This document shows positions 1 to 5,970 of a stretch of DNA of 5,970 nucleotides, one piece after another. Made by a program: the position numbers and the translations under genes. Each line of letters starts with the position of its first letter. The first letter of the stretch is position 1. Source of the DNA: Gammaproteobacteria bacterium (GTDB lineage Bacteria; Pseudomonadota; Gammaproteobacteria; Steroidobacterales; MnTg04). The stretch is from NCBI GenBank assembly GCA_027297845.1, contig JAPUHG010000129.1, positions 1 through 5,970 on the forward strand, given 5' to 3'. A model generated the notes under the pieces. It was given only the letters and a program-made list of their open reading frames with translations. It did not search any database and was not told where the DNA came from.

Positions 1-1
1 G

Positions 2-367
2 CCCGGCCCGAACATTCAATGCACCATCAATCTTGAGGCGTGGAACAGCCTTCCCGAGGACTTGAAACAGATTGTCAGCGTCTGCTGCAAAGCAGGCAAC
101 ACGGACATGCAAGCCGAGTACAACTGGGGTAATGCGATGGCTCTTGACCGACTCAGGAACGACCCCAATGTTGAATTGCGCGAGCTACCGCGGGAAGTGT
201 TCGATGTTCTGCGCCATCATGCCCAGGAGGCCATCGATGAATTGTCTGCGCGGGACGCGTGGTCGCGCCGCTTGCAAAAATCGCAGTTTGATTTCATGGA
301 AAAGTCATCGGCGAATCAAAAAATAAGTGAGCTGGCATACCTGGATATGCGCATAAATGACTCGTGA
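2..367 (+). CDS. dctP: TRAP transporter solute-binding protein, DctP/TakP type (C-terminal part)
   Basis: The start of this gene lies outside the window; 121 C-terminal residues are visible, ending at TGA 365-367. The product should be the periplasmic binding protein that captures an organic acid or similar solute and delivers it to the DctQM membrane complex. The visible part begins PGPNIQCTINLEAW, continues with a short SLPEDLKQ helix start, then an alanine/asparagine-rich helix (MQAEYNWGNAMALDRL) and an LRELPREVFDVL stretch. This order resembles the C-terminal lobe of the TakP-like (mannitol/chloroaromatic, 2-oxo acid) DctP branch. The ligand-binding residues lie mostly upstream, so the substrate cannot be read. 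The VOC gene follows after 66 bases on the same strand, with no obvious terminator between, so the two may be co-transcribed. The family assignment is fairly sure; pairing with the dctQM genes further right is inference. Confidence 0.82.
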   Translation, partial: PGPNIQCTINLEAWNSLPEDLKQIVSVCCKAGNTDMQAEYNWGNAMALDRLRNDPNVELRELPREVFDVLRHHAQEAIDELSARDAWSRRLQKSQFDFMEKSSANQKISELAYLDMRINDS

Positions 368-420
368 ATTTATGCAGTCTATTGTTGAAGCCGCTCCTAC
401 GGCCGCTGGAAGTTACAGAA

Positions 421-426
421 GAGGAG
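421..426 (+). promoter_or_regulatory. Ribosome binding site of the VOC gene
   Basis: GAGGAG lies 7 bases before the ATG at 434. It is a strong Shine-Dalgarno match and supports that start, which also places a complete signal peptide at the N-terminus. Confidence 0.75.
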
Positions 427-433
427 AACGCTA

Positions 434-1285
434 ATGAAATTACTCCGCATCGTGCCACTAATTTTCGTTATTGCTCCTTTTTTTTTGGCGGGAGCAAAAG
501 CACAGCTAGTCCATGCGAGCGACAACCCGGTTGTTTATGGCCACCACCACATCAACGTAAGCAATCTCGACGAGCAAAAGCGATTCTGGGTGGATACACT
601 CGGTGGCACGGCGGTTCCATTCGGTGATTACACGGTCATCAAATTCGAAAACGTGCTCGTCTTCCTGCGGGAGCAGAAACCAACGGGCGGTACGAAAGGA
701 ACCACGGTTAATCATATCGGTTTTACTGTGCCGGATCTCCGCGCCGTGCTGGACAATTTTCGAGCGGCAGGTTACCGGGTTGCCACGACAGAAGAGGTTC
801 CTTCAAGTTACGAGGTCAAGGATGGAATTGCATATAACGTCGTTCAGGAGGCCTATCTTGCTTTCGTCATGGCTCCTGACGATGTGAAAATAGAGTTTAT
901 TGATGCTCCGGCGCAAAAAGCGGCAGTCAAATTGCATCATATTCATTTTGCGACACAAAATGTCGCGGCGATGAAAGACTGGTACGTGAAGACATTCGAT
1001 GCCATTGACGGAATGCGGGGAAATTTCCAGGCCGCGGACCTCCCGGGGGTCAACCTGACCTTCTCTTCATCGGATCAGCCCCTGGACGGTACCCGGGATC
1101 GCAGCCTTGACCACATCGGTTTTGAGGTCGATGGTCTCGAGGCGTTTTGCAAGCACCTGGAGAGCCGGGGCACCACCTTCGATATTCCGTATACACCAAT
1201 CGAAGACCTGGGAATTGCGGTCGCATTTTTCACCGACCCGTTCGGCACCTACATCGAACTTACGGAAGGCCTGGACGCCCTGTAA
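434..1285 (+). CDS. Secreted two-module VOC (glyoxalase/dioxygenase-fold) protein
   Basis: 283 residues. Residues 1-23 form a Sec signal peptide: KLLR, a hydrophobic core, then AKA before Gln24 as a likely cleavage site, so the mature protein should be periplasmic. Two vicinal-oxygen-chelate modules follow, at about 34-157 and 165-279. Each has the family's HH-x strand start, an NHIGF or DHIGF strand and a closing acidic strand. Likely metal ligands by position are His37, His94 and Glu154 in module 1, and His169, His227 and Glu275 in module 2. Module 2 has the DPFGTYIE ending seen in many glyoxalase/dioxygenase proteins. The catalytic His of the type I extradiol dioxygenase signature is not apparent (the segment before it reads LGIAVAFF), so ring cleavage is doubtful. 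The fold is confident; reaction and substrate are unknown. Most VOC enzymes are cytoplasmic, so export is unusual. The neighbouring TRAP binding protein gene suggests, but does not show, a role with an imported solute. Confidence 0.88.
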   Translation: MKLLRIVPLIFVIAPFFLAGAKAQLVHASDNPVVYGHHHINVSNLDEQKRFWVDTLGGTAVPFGDYTVIKFENVLVFLREQKPTGGTKGTTVNHIGFTVPDLRAVLDNFRAAGYRVATTEEVPSSYEVKDGIAYNVVQEAYLAFVMAPDDVKIEFIDAPAQKAAVKLHHIHFATQNVAAMKDWYVKTFDAIDGMRGNFQAADLPGVNLTFSSSDQPLDGTRDRSLDHIGFEVDGLEAFCKHLESRGTTFDIPYTPIEDLGIAVAFFTDPFGTYIELTEGLDAL

Positions 1286-1290
1286 ATAAA

Positions 1291-1307
1291 CCGGGCGCCT
1301 GGCCCGG
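1291..1307 (+). other. GC-rich hairpin after the VOC gene
   Basis: CCGGGC pairs perfectly with GCCCGG across a 5-base loop, 6 bases after the VOC stop codon. No T-run follows, so it is not a typical intrinsic terminator. It could slow polymerase or protect the 3' end of the message. Its role is unproven. Confidence 0.35.
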
Positions 1308-1320
1308 GGCTCTCAATCAT

Positions 1321-1336
1321 CCCGGTTCAATCCGGG
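1321..1336 (+). other. Second small hairpin between the VOC and barrel genes
   Basis: CCCGG pairs with CCGGG around the 6-base loop TTCAAT. It sits 13 bases after the first hairpin and also lacks a T-run. Together the two may mark the end of the upstream transcript. Its resemblance to a tRNA T-arm is treated as chance. Confidence 0.3.
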
Positions 1337-1379
1337 CATATGAGCCAGAGGCCGCGTCAGACTGAATCCTCATACATCC

Positions 1380-1408
1380 CTGACGCCGGGCAGGATTCTC
1401 GGTACTAT
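1380..1408 (+). promoter_or_regulatory. Possible sigma-70 promoter of the outer-membrane protein gene
   Basis: CTGACG (1380-1385) and TACTAT (1403-1408) each match 4 of 6 bases of the -35 and -10 consensus, with the ideal 17-base spacer. Transcription would begin near 1415, giving a leader of about 37 bases before the preferred ATG at 1452. It was found by eye and is only a candidate. Confidence 0.3.
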
Positions 1409-1440
1409 GCGCGACCGACAAATCGGCAAGCAACGGATAA

Positions 1441-1446
1441 AAGAGG
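1441..1446 (+). promoter_or_regulatory. Ribosome binding site that decides the barrel gene start
   Basis: AAGAGG lies 5 bases before the ATG at 1452. The upstream in-frame ATG at 1407 has no comparable site and would put a charged 15-residue stretch ahead of the signal peptide. Confidence 0.65.
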
Positions 1447-1451
1447 CAAGC

Positions 1452-2105
1452 ATGAGAATTTTAGCCATAGCGGTACTCCTGGTCGCATTACCCGGAATTT
1501 CGAACGCACAGGGCAGCAGGTCCAAGACATGGGAACTGTCTGTTTCCGCGGTTTACCAGGATTCAAAGAGTCTTAGCGGTGACAACGGATCAAGTGTCGA
1601 TATCGATTCGCAGTTGGGTTTCGGTCTAAACATTGCTTATAACCTGAACAGCAAGTTTTCGCTTGGCGGCGATTTCGAGTTCATCAGGCCTGACTATACG
1701 GCTGTGCTCGTTGCGGAAAATCCAGGCGAACAGGACATCGTCATTTCCCACGAAATGTACCAGTTTAACGGTCGCTTCAAGGGCACCTTTAACATCATTG
1801 ATGGGCCATTTACACCGTTTGTCGAGGCAGGCCTGGGATGGAGTTATTTCGACTCCAAGGTTGTGGACGGACCGCCGACGACCGGTTGTTACTGGCACCC
1901 CTGGTGGGGCTACATCTGCACTAATTTTTACGACACATTCGATGACACGCTGTTCAGCTATGGCGTTGGAGTCGGTCTTCGTTATGAATTTAGTGGCGGT
2001 ACATTCATTAAGGCTACCTACAACCATTGGGAAATGGATGGCATTGGAGATTCTGAAGATGCGGCGTTTAACGCGGCTAAGCTCGAGTTTGGCTGGAGCT
2101 TCTAA
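1452..2105 (+). CDS. Small outer-membrane beta-barrel protein
   Basis: 217 residues from ATG 1452. The first 19 residues (RILAIAVLLVALPGISNA after Met) are a Sec signal peptide with a likely cut before Gln20. The rest alternates polar and hydrophobic/aromatic residues in strand-like segments (WELSVSAVYQ, LGFGLNIAYNL, FSLGGDFEFI, YQFNGRFKGTFNI, FTPFVEAGLGWSYF, FSYGVGVGLRYEF, FIKATYNHWEM, AAKLEFGWSF). The protein ends in Phe, as expected for BAM-dependent barrels. Length and pattern fit an eight-stranded OmpA-like/OMP_b-brl barrel without a periplasmic domain. An oddity is a loop bounded by Cys146 and Cys156 containing YWHPWWGYI, probably an extracellular or turn loop closed by a disulfide. The gene has its own possible promoter and is followed by a terminator, so it may be a single-gene unit. 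Its specific role (adhesion, small channel, structural) is unknown. The longer reading from 1407 is less likely because its first codon overlaps the proposed -10 element. Confidence 0.85.
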   Translation: MRILAIAVLLVALPGISNAQGSRSKTWELSVSAVYQDSKSLSGDNGSSVDIDSQLGFGLNIAYNLNSKFSLGGDFEFIRPDYTAVLVAENPGEQDIVISHEMYQFNGRFKGTFNIIDGPFTPFVEAGLGWSYFDSKVVDGPPTTGCYWHPWWGYICTNFYDTFDDTLFSYGVGVGLRYEFSGGTFIKATYNHWEMDGIGDSEDAAFNAAKLEFGWSF

Positions 2106-2151
2106 GCACGAACGAACACGCGTCCGGTCTTGGCGAGACGCTTAATAAGTC

Positions 2152-2178
2152 AAAGGCGAGCCGCTGGCTCGCCTTTTT
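2152..2178 (+). terminator. Strong rho-independent terminator between convergent genes
   Basis: AAAGGCGAGCC pairs perfectly with GGCTCGCCTTT over 11 base pairs around the 3-base loop GCT, followed by a T-run (2174-2178). It ends plus-strand transcription 46 bases after the barrel gene stop. On the minus strand the stem lies just after the dctM stop and is followed by only three Ts, so it may also serve dctM, less efficiently. Confidence 0.9.
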
Positions 2179-2191
2179 ATTGGCCGATGAT

Positions 2192-3559
2192 TCAAGACAA
2201 TTTTTCCGGCAGCCACGTAACGAGCCCCGGAAACAACGCCAGTATCAACAGCACACCCAGTTGGATGGCGACAAAAGGAATAACGCCCCTATAAATTTGT
2301 GCCGTTGAAACCGATGCGGGGGCCACACCGCGCAAATAGAACAATGCGAATCCGAAAGGAGGCGTTAGAAAAGACGTTTGCAGGTTAATGGCAATCATGA
2401 TGCCAAGCCAGACTGGATCGAGCCCCATTCCAAGCAAGACCGGCCCGACAATGGGCACAACGACAAATGTAATTTCTATGAAGTCGAGTACGAAACCGAG
2501 AAGAAACATGACCAGCATGACGGCGAGCACCGCAGCAAATACGCCACCAGGAAGCGCGGTAAGCAAGGCACGAACGGCGTCGTCGCCCCCGTAGCCGCGA
2601 AAGACCAGCGAGAAAACAGAGGCGCCGATCAAAATCAGGAATACCATGCTGCTAATTCTTAATGTGCCTTGCGAAATCTCGCGGAGTCGCTCCATTGACA
2701 ATTGCCCGCGCTGCAGCGCGATGAGCAAAGAGCCGGCGGCACCCACGCCAGCCGCTTCCGTGGGCGTTGCGACCCCCAGCAAAATCGAACCGAGAACGGC
2801 AAAAATAAGGATCAACGGCGCGAAGAGCGCGTGGAATACATCCAAGATGGATACCTGCGCATCCGGGTCCGTGGTATGAGGCGGCATCGCTTCTGGGTTC
2901 ACGATCGCGACGATAACCAGGTAGGCGATATACAGAACAACCAGTAACAGGCCAGGAACCAACGCACCCGCAAACAAGTCACCGACAGACACCGTCTCCG
3001 GCGAATAGATACCTTGAGCCAGTTGCGCCCGCTGGTAGTCCGACGAAATAACATCGCCAAGCATTACCAGGATAATTGACGGAGGAATGATCTGCCCCAG
3101 CGTTCCTGAAGCGCAAATGATCCCGGTCGATATCTCGGCGGAGTAGCCTCTCTTTAACATGGTGGGCAGCGACAGCAAGCCCATGGTTACGACAGTTGCA
3201 CCAACGATTCCAGTGCTTGCTGCAAGCAGCATCCCGACGATGGTTACTGATATGCCGAGACCACCGCGTAAGGAGCCGAATAAAGCACTGAGAGTCTCGA
3301 GCAATTCCTCCGCTATTTTGGCGCGCTCGAGCGTGATGCCCATAAAGACGAAAAGCGGAACGGCAACCAGGGTCTCATTGGTCATGATGCCGAATACGCG
3401 ACTTGGAAGCGCGGCCAGAAATGCCTGCTCGAAGCCACCACCGATGACACCTGCAAGCGCGAAAATAAGCGCCGTGCCACCCAGCGTGAAAGCGACCGGA
3501 AACCCAGCGAGTAACAGGACAATGACGGCCATGAACAACGCTAGTGCGACCCACTCCAT
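2192..3559 (-). CDS. dctM: TRAP transporter large permease subunit DctM
   Basis: 455 residues, a normal length for the branch. This inner-membrane subunit forms the transport path of a Na+-driven TRAP transporter and works with DctQ and a periplasmic DctP. The sequence is almost entirely hydrophobic segments with family motifs in order: NETLVAVPLFVFMG (61-74), GTLGQIIPPSIILVMLGD (152-169), ATPTEAAGVGAAG (264-276), FLLGFVLDFIEI (352-363) and NLQTSFLTPPFGFALFYLRG (392-411). An insertion of about 20 residues after LGD (170-192, ISSDYQRAQLAQ onward, then VSVGDLFAGA) is in keeping with the TakM/mannitol-chloroaromatic-like branch, which fits the type of the dctP at the left edge. The ATG at 3559 is 3 bases after the dctQ stop, so the two should be translated together. 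No defect was seen in this gene. The substrate is not readable from the sequence. Confidence 0.95.
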   Translation of the reverse strand: MEWVALALFMAVIVLLLAGFPVAFTLGGTALIFALAGVIGGGFEQAFLAALPSRVFGIMTNETLVAVPLFVFMGITLERAKIAEELLETLSALFGSLRGGLGISVTIVGMLLAASTGIVGATVVTMGLLSLPTMLKRGYSAEISTGIICASGTLGQIIPPSIILVMLGDVISSDYQRAQLAQGIYSPETVSVGDLFAGALVPGLLLVVLYIAYLVIVAIVNPEAMPPHTTDPDAQVSILDVFHALFAPLILIFAVLGSILLGVATPTEAAGVGAAGSLLIALQRGQLSMERLREISQGTLRISSMVFLILIGASVFSLVFRGYGGDDAVRALLTALPGGVFAAVLAVMLVMFLLGFVLDFIEITFVVVPIVGPVLLGMGLDPVWLGIMIAINLQTSFLTPPFGFALFYLRGVAPASVSTAQIYRGVIPFVAIQLGVLLILALFPGLVTWLPEKLS

Positions 3560-3562
3560 TGG

Positions 3563-4075
3563 CTAACGTTTCCTTAAGCGCCGCAAGGACTGCAACAATA
3601 GCGACAGCCCTTGCAGCCCGATCATCAAAGGAAAGATAACCAGGACGGATTTCAGGAGTGGTATAGCTGGAAAGGGTAGCCCACCCGAATTTCGCGACAC
3701 TTCCCGAACGGACCAGGCGGCGTGAACATAGTCCCAGGACTCGACCAGGAAGAAGATACAAAGCGGCATGAGGAAGCAAATGACACCGAGTGCATTCACC
3801 CACGCTCGTCCTGATTCGCTCATATCCCGATAAAAAATATCGACCCTGACGTGCCCTCCCTTTTGCAGTGTTTAAGCCGCGCCAACCATCAAAACAACGG
3901 CGTGCATCCAGATCAGCGACTCCTGCAACCAAATAAAACCCGCGTCGAAAACATAACGTAGTACAACGATCACGAAGGTTACGATGACCATCAGCAACGT
4001 CAGCCAAGAGACAGCCCGCCCGATCGAGTTGCTGAATTTGTCGAGCCGTGTGCTCAGCTTGCTATCTAAGTGCAT
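3563..4075 (-). pseudogene. dctQ: TRAP transporter small permease DctQ, interrupted by one in-frame TAA
   Basis: From ATG 4075 the frame reads 67 residues to TAA at 3872-3874, then continues in the same frame to the natural TAG at 3563-3565, 170 codons in all, normal for DctQ. Before the stop lie the first membrane segment (about 22-43), the VLRYVFDAGFIWLQES stretch and the start of the second segment (to VLMVGAA). After it come TLQKGGHVRVDIFYRDM, a third segment (about 96-112), the SWDYVHAAW and EVSRNSGGLP stretches and a fourth segment (about 141-160). The family usually reads GAAYTL here, so the stop most likely replaces Tyr68 through one base change (TAT or TAC to TAA). Nothing else is degraded, so the lesion is recent or is a sequence error. 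A restart at ATG 3823 would give 86 residues lacking two membrane segments and has no good ribosome site. The gene lies 27 bases after trkH and 3 before dctM. DctQ is needed for TRAP transport, so transport is probably lost if the stop is real. Confidence 0.88.
3570..3575 (-). promoter_or_regulatory. Ribosome binding site of dctM
   Basis: AAGGAA on the minus strand lies inside the last codons of dctQ, 10 bases before the dctM ATG. It means dctM can be initiated on its own even though dctQ upstream is interrupted, although polarity could lower its expression. Confidence 0.55.
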
Positions 4076-4102
4076 TCATTTTCACGGCATCGACCCTGCC
4101 CA

Positions 4103-5554
4103 TCAATGCCGCCAGAATGTCGGCATAAAAAGAACCAGCAGGGTAAAAATTTCAAGTCGTCCGAGCAGCATTCCAACCACAGCGATCCACTTTGCCGCGT
4201 CAGGCACAGTCATGAACCCCGACGTAACCTCACCCAGCCCCGGGCCGAGATTGTTGAGCGTTGCGGCTACCGCAGAAAACGCGGTGACCTGGTCAAGGCC
4301 GGTCATCATCATGCCAAGGAGCATGATGCCGAAGACAATGATGTATACGGAGAAGAATCCCCAGACTGCATCGACCACCCGAAACGGAACCGCGTGATTG
4401 CCCAGCTTGACCGGGATTTCGGCGCTCGGATGCACCAGCCGGGCAATTTCACGTGCGCCTTGTTTAAAAATGAGCAGCCAGCGCATGACCTTGATGCCAC
4501 CCGCCGTGGAGCCCGCGGAACCGCCAATGAAGCTGGCGAATATCAAAAGCACCGGGACCGCGCCTGGCCAGGCGGAATAATCGGCTGTCGTAAAACCAGT
4601 CGTCGTCGCAATCGATACCGCCTGGAACAGTCCATTGATGACCGAGTCTGCAGGCTTGAGATAAGTGATATTCCAAAGCAAAGTGCCGATCACCAGTGCC
4701 GAAACCGCTACCAGGTAGAAAAAATAGGCACGAAACTCCTCATCACTGGTGTAGTGGGAAACCTTTACGTTCCTTACCGCGAAAAAGTGCAGGGAAAAAT
4801 TAATACCGGCGGCAAACATGAAAATTATGGCGACGAGTTCGATCGCTGAGTTGTCATAAAATCCAATACTCGCATCGTGGGTGGAAAAGCCGCCAATCGC
4901 CACGGTAGAAAATGCATGACACAGGGAGTCGAAACCGTTCATTCCTGCGAACCAGTATCCCAAAGCGCACAGAACGGTAAAGGAAAAGTAAACCAGCCAT
5001 AGCGCCTTGGCGGTCTCCGTTATTCGTGGTGTCAGCTTCGTGTCTTTGACCGGGCCAGGCGTTTCCGCGCGATAGAGTTGCATGCCACCGACGCCCAGCA
5101 TGGGTAACACAGCCACCGCCAAAACAATGATTCCCATACCGCCGAGCCACTGCAATTGTTGCCGGTAATAGAGAATGGCCTTGGGCAATGAATCGAGGTT
5201 GGTCAGCACCGTTGCGCCGGTGGTGGTGAGCCCGGACATGGATTCGAATATCGCGTCCGTCAGCGTCATGGACAACGTGTCAGCAAGATAAAGCGGCGCC
5301 GCGCCGAATGTGCCCAGGACGGTCCAAAACGCGGCGACAACGACAAACCCGTCACGAAGACGCAAATCGCGTCGAGATTGCCTGACAGGAAGCCAGATCA
5401 GCAAACCCGAAAATAGTGTCAGGGCAAAACCCTGGAGAAATGGCAGCCACGACCCTTCCTTGAAGACCACGCTAACCAAAATCGGCGGCAACATCGTCAG
5501 GCTGAAAATCATCAGGAGCAGCCCGAGTATTCGTTGCACCACCGTCCAGTTCAT
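4103..5554 (-). CDS. trkH: Trk potassium uptake system membrane protein TrkH
   Basis: 483 residues, the same length as the E. coli protein. TrkH is the inner-membrane potassium-conducting subunit, a dimer gated by the TrkA ring bound on its cytoplasmic face. Four membrane-pore-membrane repeats are visible through their pore loops: TTTGATVL (filter Gly113), TVAIGGFSTHDAS (Gly222), ATTTGFTTADYS (Gly320) and NNLGPGLG (436-440 region). The loop GGSAGSTAGGIKVMR (344-358) is the family's intramembrane gate element. Arg466 in MLLGRLEIFTLLVLF is the conserved arginine of the last repeat. All key elements are intact. It starts 45 bases after trkA, with only a weak ribosome site before ATG 5554, which suggests translation linked to trkA. 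The dctQ start follows its stop after 27 bases. Confidence 0.97.
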   Translation of the reverse strand: MNWTVVQRILGLLLMIFSLTMLPPILVSVVFKEGSWLPFLQGFALTLFSGLLIWLPVRQSRRDLRLRDGFVVVAAFWTVLGTFGAAPLYLADTLSMTLTDAIFESMSGLTTTGATVLTNLDSLPKAILYYRQQLQWLGGMGIIVLAVAVLPMLGVGGMQLYRAETPGPVKDTKLTPRITETAKALWLVYFSFTVLCALGYWFAGMNGFDSLCHAFSTVAIGGFSTHDASIGFYDNSAIELVAIIFMFAAGINFSLHFFAVRNVKVSHYTSDEEFRAYFFYLVAVSALVIGTLLWNITYLKPADSVINGLFQAVSIATTTGFTTADYSAWPGAVPVLLIFASFIGGSAGSTAGGIKVMRWLLIFKQGAREIARLVHPSAEIPVKLGNHAVPFRVVDAVWGFFSVYIIVFGIMLLGMMMTGLDQVTAFSAVAATLNNLGPGLGEVTSGFMTVPDAAKWIAVVGMLLGRLEIFTLLVLFMPTFWRH

Positions 5555-5599
5555 CGGTTCTATGCTCGCATTCGACCGATAGTCGGCTTACTGCCTGGA

Positions 5600-5970
5600 T
5601 CAAACAAAGGACACACCGACCTGGAACAGTTTTTCGAGATACTCAATCTTGCGTCTGTCTGTCAGGAACAGGATAACGTGATCATCCGTCTCAATGACCG
5701 TGTCATGGTGCGCAATGATGACCTCTTCGCCGCGAACGATAGCAACGATGGCACAGCCTCGCGGCAGGCCAATGTCCTCGATTTTTTTGCCAACAACCGG
5801 AGAGTCTCCCTTCGTCCCGTGCGCAATGGCCTCAATCGCCTCTGCAGCACCGCGACGCAGGGAATGCACTTTGACCACGTCGCCTCTACGGACATGCGCG
5901 AGCAAGGAGCCGATCGTTATTTGCCGCGGCGAGATTGCGATATCAATGTTGCCGGATTCAACCAGTTCCG
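5600..5970 (-). CDS. trkA: Trk potassium uptake regulator TrkA (C-terminal part)
   Basis: The gene runs in from the right edge, and 122 C-terminal residues are visible up to TGA 5600-5602. The first codons read ELVESGNIDIAISPRQITIG, then SLLAHVRRGDVVKVHSLRRG and AAEAIEAIAHG. These match the end of the second nucleotide-binding half and the linker of gammaproteobacterial TrkA. A complete RCK_C domain follows at about residues 57-116 of this fragment (VVGKKIEDIGLP, IVAIVRGEEVIIAHHDTVIE, DHVILFLTD). TrkA binds NAD(H) and adenine nucleotides and controls the TrkH pore from the cytoplasm. The full protein is about 458 residues in E. coli, so roughly three quarters is missing here, including the nucleotide-binding motifs. 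The gene order trkA-trkH is the usual one in this group. A TTG at 5905 could be read as a start but lies inside the domain and is not the real beginning. Confidence 0.95.
   Translation of the reverse strand, partial: ELVESGNIDIAISPRQITIGSLLAHVRRGDVVKVHSLRRGAAEAIEAIAHGTKGDSPVVGKKIEDIGLPRGCAIVAIVRGEEVIIAHHDTVIETDDHVILFLTDRRKIEYLEKLFQVGVSFV

Noticed and set aside
1321..1347. tRNA-like 3' end: a T-arm-like CCCGG-TTCAAT-CCGGG followed 8 bases later by CCA
   Set aside because: The loop has 6 bases instead of 7, and no acceptor, D-arm or anticodon arm can be paired upstream. It is treated as a plain hairpin.
1407..1451. Longer N-terminus of the barrel protein from ATG 1407
   Set aside because: It would put 15 mostly charged residues before the signal peptide, lacks a ribosome site and overlaps a possible -10 element. 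ATG 1452 has a well-placed AAGAGG.
1626..2027. Minus-strand open frame opposite the barrel gene
   Set aside because: It has no recognisable protein features and is fully antisense to a gene with a signal peptide and barrel pattern.
3563..3823. A separate small membrane protein of 86 residues
   Set aside because: It is the C-terminal half of dctQ in the same frame as the upstream half, with no good ribosome site before ATG 3823.
3872..3874. Recoding of TAA as an amino acid
   Set aside because: Other genes in the window end normally at TAA, and no recoding element is apparent. Mutation or sequence error is simpler.
4070..4849. Long plus-strand open frame of 259 codons opposite trkH
   Set aside because: Its product is rich in Arg, His and Lys with no recognisable domain, and it lies antisense to an intact, well-conserved trkH.

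Overview
The window looks like a chromosomal segment of a Gram-negative proteobacterium. A gammaproteobacterium, perhaps marine, is my best guess. The reasons are a TrkA/TrkH pair of enterobacterial type and length, an outer-membrane beta-barrel protein ending in Phe, Sec signal peptides, and a tripartite TRAP transporter. No RNA gene, mobile element, CRISPR array or origin was seen. Genes cover almost everything, and the longest stretch without a gene is about 170 bases.

Plus strand, left half: the 3' end of a TRAP solute-binding protein gene (dctP/takP type, cut by the window edge) is followed by a gene for a secreted two-module VOC (glyoxalase/dioxygenase-fold) protein. Next comes a gene for a small outer-membrane beta-barrel protein with a short Cys-bracketed aromatic loop. 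A strong rho-independent terminator closes this side at about 2152-2178.

Minus strand, right half, read from right to left: the 3' end of trkA (cut by the window edge), complete trkH, the TRAP small permease gene dctQ, and complete dctM. The spacings are short (45, 27 and 3 bases), so this looks like one transcription unit running toward the terminator. TrkA and TrkH form the Trk potassium uptake system. DctQ and DctM form the membrane part of a TRAP transporter, which would need a DctP such as the one at the left edge.

The most notable point is that dctQ is interrupted by one in-frame TAA at 3872-3874, in a place where the family normally has Tyr (GAA-Y-TL). The reading frame and family sequence continue intact on both sides. 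This is therefore either a recent nonsense mutation that disables the transporter, or a sequencing/assembly error. A second point is the unusual layout: the solute-binding gene and the membrane-subunit genes lie on opposite, convergent strands, with the VOC and barrel genes between them. I found no convincing new multi-gene system.
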